The position numbers and the translations under genes are program-made. This document shows, in pieces, positions 61,401 to 64,000 of a stretch of 64,000 bases of DNA. Origin of the DNA: Mediterraneibacter butyricigenes (GTDB taxonomy: Bacteria; Bacillota; Clostridia; Lachnospirales; Lachnospiraceae); assembly GCF_003574295.1 (NCBI RefSeq), contig NZ_BHGK01000001.1:310001-374000 (forward strand), in the 5' to 3' direction. Each line of letters begins with the position of its first letter. Positions within the stretch are counted from its first letter, which is position 1. The notes beneath the pieces are model-generated. The model did not search any database. It saw only the letters and a program-made list of their open reading frames with translations, and was not told the DNA's origin.

Positions 61401-62956
61401 TTGTACGGAATCGGTACTTTTGGATTTACGAAGGTACTGTAACGTTCCGTGATCTCGCCCTGTTCCACTTTCACCGCGCCGATCTCTATGATCTTATCTT
61501 TGATGGAACTAAATCCAGTCGTCTCAATATCAAAGACCACATAAGCATCATCCAGCGTCTGATCTTTGGCTTTGATCGCAATATCCCTCAAATCATCCAC
61601 CAGATACGCCTCAACTCCGTAAATAATCTTAAACGGATCATCCGCATCCAATGTCTCCAGATAATGGTTGGCATCCGGGAACGACTGCACCACTCCGTGA
61701 TCCGTGATTGCGATGGCCGGATGTCCCCAGTCATGTGCCCGCCTTACAATATCTTTCACTTCCGAGACTCCATCCATGTCACTCATCTTCGTATGGCAAT
61801 GCAGCTCCACCCGCTTCACCGCACTCAGGTCCTGGCGTTTTTCGCGGAAATCTGATGACTTCTTAATTCCACGGACAGATACAATGGTCAGTTCCCCGTC
61901 AAACCGGTCAAAGGAAGTAATCCCGCAAATTTTTAAAAATGCTCCTTTTTTCACTTCCGCCAGAAGATCCGGGAGCTGCTCGTTCTGCGTAAACATTTTC
62001 ACGGTAATGGTATCCGTCTCATCGGTTACCGCAAACATCAGGATTGTCTTTTCATTTCGGATCTCTCTGGTATCCACGCTGATTACCATTCCGTGGAACG
62101 TAATTTCTCCCATTTCTCCCACGACCTGATCCAGACTGATCGGTTCAGAATCAAAATTCCGTCCCCAGATCAGATTCGGATCGTCAGAACCGGGGCCCCG
62201 TTTGAAGCCGCCCTTCAAAAAGCCTCCTTTGGAAAATCCTCCCTTTTGGAATCCGCCTTTTCCGTTTCCTTCTTTTGCCTTTCCATTTGCCGGACTGTCC
62301 TTTAAAATCTTCTTCTGCCCATCTGTTTCTGATTTCTTTTCTTCTTTTCTTTCTGCCTGTTTTTCTTCCTGGTATACGGTACTTCTGGCAAAGATCGCAT
62401 TGATTTCTCTTTGCAATGCCACATCTTCCATTTCCGCTTCATTTGACTTTTCTTTTTCTTTAAACGTCATGCGTATTTCTGCCGGCATCCGGAACCGTTC
62501 CTCGAAAATCTTGTGAAGAAGCTTTAGGATACATTCTTTTTTCCCTTCTGCCACCACGGAAGACTCCATCTCAATACAGAGGATGTTTCCCTCTTCCACA
62601 TGGTATTCTGCCTGTGCGAACATATTTCTGGCAAGGATACTGATCTGTTCCAGTTCCAGCAGGATACTTTCCCAGTACTCCGTGATCACATTTTCCAGAG
62701 TATACTGTCCCGAAAGCTGATAGGTGTCTCTCACCTGGATCTGGATCATATTCTGCCCAAATAACTGTTCCTTAATCTTTCTTTCCAATTCCAGAATCCT
62801 GCGTTTCTGGATCATATGATGGCTGAACAGATGGACTCTGATAAACCGACGGTCGGATGTGGTTGTTACTTTCGTCACTTCCGTCTCTTCAAACAGACCT
62901 CTTAAATCCTGATCTACTTTTAACGTTGGAAATACTTCAAAAAATCTTTTGCCCAA
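58427..62956 (-). CDS. polC: DNA polymerase III, PolC type
   Basis: 1509 aa, replicative polymerase of low-GC Firmicutes. The OB domain (about 275-365), PHP domain with ELHCHTKMSDMDG (383-396), proofreading exonuclease with FDIETTGF (475-482), zinc finger (YYCTECHYC...CPNCG) and polymerase core with GDKEPDIDLNFSGDYQ are in the usual order. A charged linker (about 190-260) contains an unusual run of GGF-x-KGGF repeats (about 232-253). It is 3 nt downstream of ispG, so probably co-transcribed. Confidence 0.97.
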   Translation of the reverse strand: MGKRFFEVFPTLKVDQDLRGLFEETEVTKVTTTSDRRFIRVHLFSHHMIQKRRILELERKIKEQLFGQNMIQIQVRDTYQLSGQYTLENVITEYWESILLELEQISILARNMFAQAEYHVEEGNILCIEMESSVVAEGKKECILKLLHKIFEERFRMPAEIRMTFKEKEKSNEAEMEDVALQREINAIFARSTVYQEEKQAERKEEKKSETDGQKKILKDSPANGKAKEGNGKGGFQKGGFSKGGFLKGGFKRGPGSDDPNLIWGRNFDSEPISLDQVVGEMGEITFHGMVISVDTREIRNEKTILMFAVTDETDTITVKMFTQNEQLPDLLAEVKKGAFLKICGITSFDRFDGELTIVSVRGIKKSSDFREKRQDLSAVKRVELHCHTKMSDMDGVSEVKDIVRRAHDWGHPAIAITDHGVVQSFPDANHYLETLDADDPFKIIYGVEAYLVDDLRDIAIKAKDQTLDDAYVVFDIETTGFSSIKDKIIEIGAVKVEQGEITERYSTFVNPKVPIPYKITQLTSITDEMVMDSPDILEILPEFLEFVGDATLVAHNASFDVGFIEQNCRYQDIVPEFTSVDTVAMARVLLPRLSRFKLDTVAKALDISLENHHRAVDDAAATAEIFVKFVKMLKDRGIHTLKELNQYGSTNKDAIKKLPTYHAIILAQNTVGRYNLYQLVSMSHLEYFARRPRIPKSEFNKLREGLIIGSACEAGELYRAILDNQPPETIARLAEFYDYYEIQPLGNNKFMIESDKVTAVNSEEDLKDINRRIVKLGEQFKKPVVATCDVHFLDPKDEVYRRIIMSGKGFTDSDDQPPLYLRTTEEMLAEFDYLGAAKAKEIVIDNPNRIADMIEKIAPINPDKCPPVIENSDQELRDICYNKAHEMYGEDLPIQVSSRLEKELNSIISNGYAVMYIIAQKLVWKSNSAGYLVGSRGSVGSSFVATMAGITEVNPLSPHYYCTECHYCDFESDEVKAFAGMCGYDMPDKTCPNCGAPLVKAGFDIPFETFLGFKGDKEPDIDLNFSGDYQAKAHKYTEVIFGEGHTFKAGTIATLADKTAFGYVKNYYEERGNRKRKCEIDRLVQGCTGIRRSTGQHPGGIVVLPHGHNINEFTPVQHPANDTTTDIITTHFDYHSIDHNLLKLDILGHDDPTIIRTLEEYITSDAMENEYNEEHPFVATSIPLDDPKVLSLFHDTSALGIAPEDIGGCPLGCLGVPEFGTDFVIQMVQDAKPQSLSDLIRISGLSHGTNVWLGNAQDLVKSGIATISTAICTRDDIMIYLINKGVDSALSFTIMESVRKGKGLKPEWEVAMKEKDVPDWYIDSCKKISYMFPKAHAAAYVMMAYRIAYCKINYPLAYYGAYFGIRADAFSYEIMCQGKDKLNYYIQDYKKRSDSLSKKEQDTMKDMKLVQEMYARGFEFLPIDVYKSKATKFQIVDGKLLPPFSSIDGMGEKAAEAVEEAAKDGKYLSLDDFRQRTKVSKTVIDLMVELGILKDLPESNQLSLFDFA
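62198..62263 (-). repeat. In-frame GGF-K repeat in polC
   Basis: A run of four imperfect 12-15 nt units encodes KGGFQKGGFSKGGFLKGGFK, in the flexible linker between the N-terminal and OB domains of PolC. Confidence 0.85.
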
Positions 62957-62959
62957 CGA

Positions 62960-64000
62960 CTACTCCTCCTTGTTCCAGTTCAACAATTCTTCTCTTAAAG
63001 TCGATAACAGTTCCTCTTCTTTTACTTTTTTTACGATTTCGCCTTTTTTGATCAGAAGTCCCTCTCCGATTCCTCCGGCAATTCCGATATCCGCTTCCTT
63101 TGCTTCTCCCGGACCGTTGACTACACAGCCCATGACTGCCACTTTCAGATCCAGATCGATATCCGCCACCATCTGTTCTACCTGATTGGCCAGAGAGATT
63201 AGATCGATCCTGGTTCTTCCGCAGGTCGGACAGGATACCACTTCAATCCCGCCTTTTCTTAAGTTTAATGTCTTAAGGATCAGTTTTGCCGTGCGGATTT
63301 CTTCCAGCGGATCCCCTGTCAGGGAAACCCGAATTGTGTTACCGATCCCCTCATTTAATATGATTCCAAGTCCCACGGAAGATTTGATATTTCCGGAATA
63401 AAGCGTTCCTGATTCAGTAATTCCCACATGCAGAGGATATGGACATTCTTTCGCAATCAGTTCATGCGCTTTCACACACATCATCACATCCGAAGATTTG
63501 ATACTGACTACCAGCTGATCGTACCCCATCTTTTCGATCATGCGCACTTTATCCATAGCACTTTCCACAATGCCCTCTGCCGTAACTCCATGGTATTTTT
63601 CCACCAGTTCTTTTTCTAGCGAGCCACTGTTCACCCCCACACGGATCGGTACCTGATATTCTTTTGCTTTTTCTACGACCTTTCTGACCCGCTCTTCACT
63701 GCCGATATTTCCCGGATTGATCCGGATCTTGTCTGCACCGGCCTCGATCGCCGCAATTGCCAGCTTATAATCAAAATGAATGTCTGCTACCAGCGGAATA
63801 TGGATCTGTTTTTTGATCTCTCTGAGTGCTTCCGCCGCTTCCATTGTAGGCACTGCACAACGGATAATATCACACCCAACCCGCTCTAACGCCAGAATCT
63901 GACTGACCGTCGCCTCCACATCTTCTGTCTTTGTATTGGTCATCGACTGGATCGCAATGGGATGATTTCCTCCGATCGTCACACCGCCAATCTTAATTTC
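62960..64000 (-). CDS. ispG: 4-hydroxy-3-methylbut-2-en-1-yl diphosphate synthase, 5' end outside window
   Basis: 347 codons to the edge of the window. The frame is open through position 64000 (EIKIGGVTIGGNHPIAIQSMT), so the true start lies beyond the window. Sixth MEP-pathway enzyme. The 4Fe-4S cluster ligands are CPTCGRTRID and CVVNGPGEAKEADIG. The TIM-barrel part has RCAVPTMEAAE and DIHFDYKLA. The enzyme ends NWNKEE, 3 nt before polC. ispF is in the same window at 36382. Confidence 0.96.
   Translation of the reverse strand, partial: EIKIGGVTIGGNHPIAIQSMTNTKTEDVEATVSQILALERVGCDIIRCAVPTMEAAEALREIKKQIHIPLVADIHFDYKLAIAAIEAGADKIRINPGNIGSEERVRKVVEKAKEYQVPIRVGVNSGSLEKELVEKYHGVTAEGIVESAMDKVRMIEKMGYDQLVVSIKSSDVMMCVKAHELIAKECPYPLHVGITESGTLYSGNIKSSVGLGIILNEGIGNTIRVSLTGDPLEEIRTAKLILKTLNLRKGGIEVVSCPTCGRTRIDLISLANQVEQMVADIDLDLKVAVMGCVVNGPGEAKEADIGIAGGIGEGLLIKKGEIVKKVKEEELLSTLREELLNWNKEE

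Noticed and set aside
1-64000. CRISPR arrays, insertion sequences, prophage or integrative elements
   Set aside because: No regularly spaced repeats, transposase, integrase or phage structural genes were seen; tRNA genes have no attached duplicated 3' ends.

Overview
The window reads as a chromosomal segment of a spore-forming, low-to-mid-GC Firmicute of the class Clostridia, most probably family Lachnospiraceae. Pointers are PolC-type DNA polymerase III, sigma-H, a GerA/SpoVAF germination protein, Mini-RNase III, LL-diaminopimelate aminotransferase (DapL), a clostridial GlnRS whose KMSKS-like site reads VVTGKR, tandem DUF1540, DUF5685, and a T-box. Genus is not resolved. It is core-genome-like: no insertion sequence, prophage or CRISPR array was seen, and most genes run on the minus strand.

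Layout. 1-3126: the 5' end of dnaG, a dGTPase-like HD hydrolase and a two-domain polyphosphate:AMP phosphotransferase. 3200-4103: tRNA-Leu, a frameshifted small gene, a cupin. 4244-7268: a TrpB2-type tryptophan synthase beta chain and the infC-rpmI-rplT operon, with a promoter, a leader attenuator and an apparent AUU start on infC. 7342-12479: degV, then aminotransferase, FMN alpha-hydroxyacid dehydrogenase, dut and spoVAF-like in one run. 12570-15552 (plus strand): AI-2E permease, metA and a prepilin peptidase. 15602-21025: dapL, an AT-rich orphan with an FtsX-ectodomain-like tail, DUF1540, an aldo/keto reductase, YdcF, a SEC-C protein and a small membrane protein. 21166-30212: purA, cardiolipin synthase, an acidic anchored protein, a MocR regulator, glnS, and a DUF5685/DnaJ/membrane-protein cluster holding a MATE remnant.

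30408-34992 carries tRNA-Thr, sigH and a Cys T-box driven cysE-cysS-mrnC-rlmB run. 35142-37398: an acetyltransferase, ispF, tRNA-Met and tRNA-Val. 37629-43165: single-chain purL, a DUF1461 protein and a LysR regulator. 43239-47701: dhaK-dhaL-dhaM plus a nuclease-helicase. 47810-50145: a radical SAM/TIGR03915 DNA-repair pair with a near-perfect LexA box at its promoter. 50284-53630: a LacI/PfkB kinase/cupin sugar operon with a palindromic operator over its -10. 53932-56433: ptsI-ptsH and a cold-shock gene. 56632-64000: FlK-type thioesterase, glyA, polC and ispG (5' end outside the window).

Connections: PtsI/HPr can feed phosphate to DhaM for PEP-dependent dihydroxyacetone phosphorylation. The T-box couples cysteine synthesis to tRNA-Cys charging. 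MetA carries Glu111, which predicts acetyl-CoA use. HPr has Arg in place of the regulatory Ser46. The least explained feature is a 69-nt intergenic repeat at 21028-21096 and, inverted, at 37032-37100, differing at nine positions that are all transitions, with a possible decayed third copy near 53733-53812.
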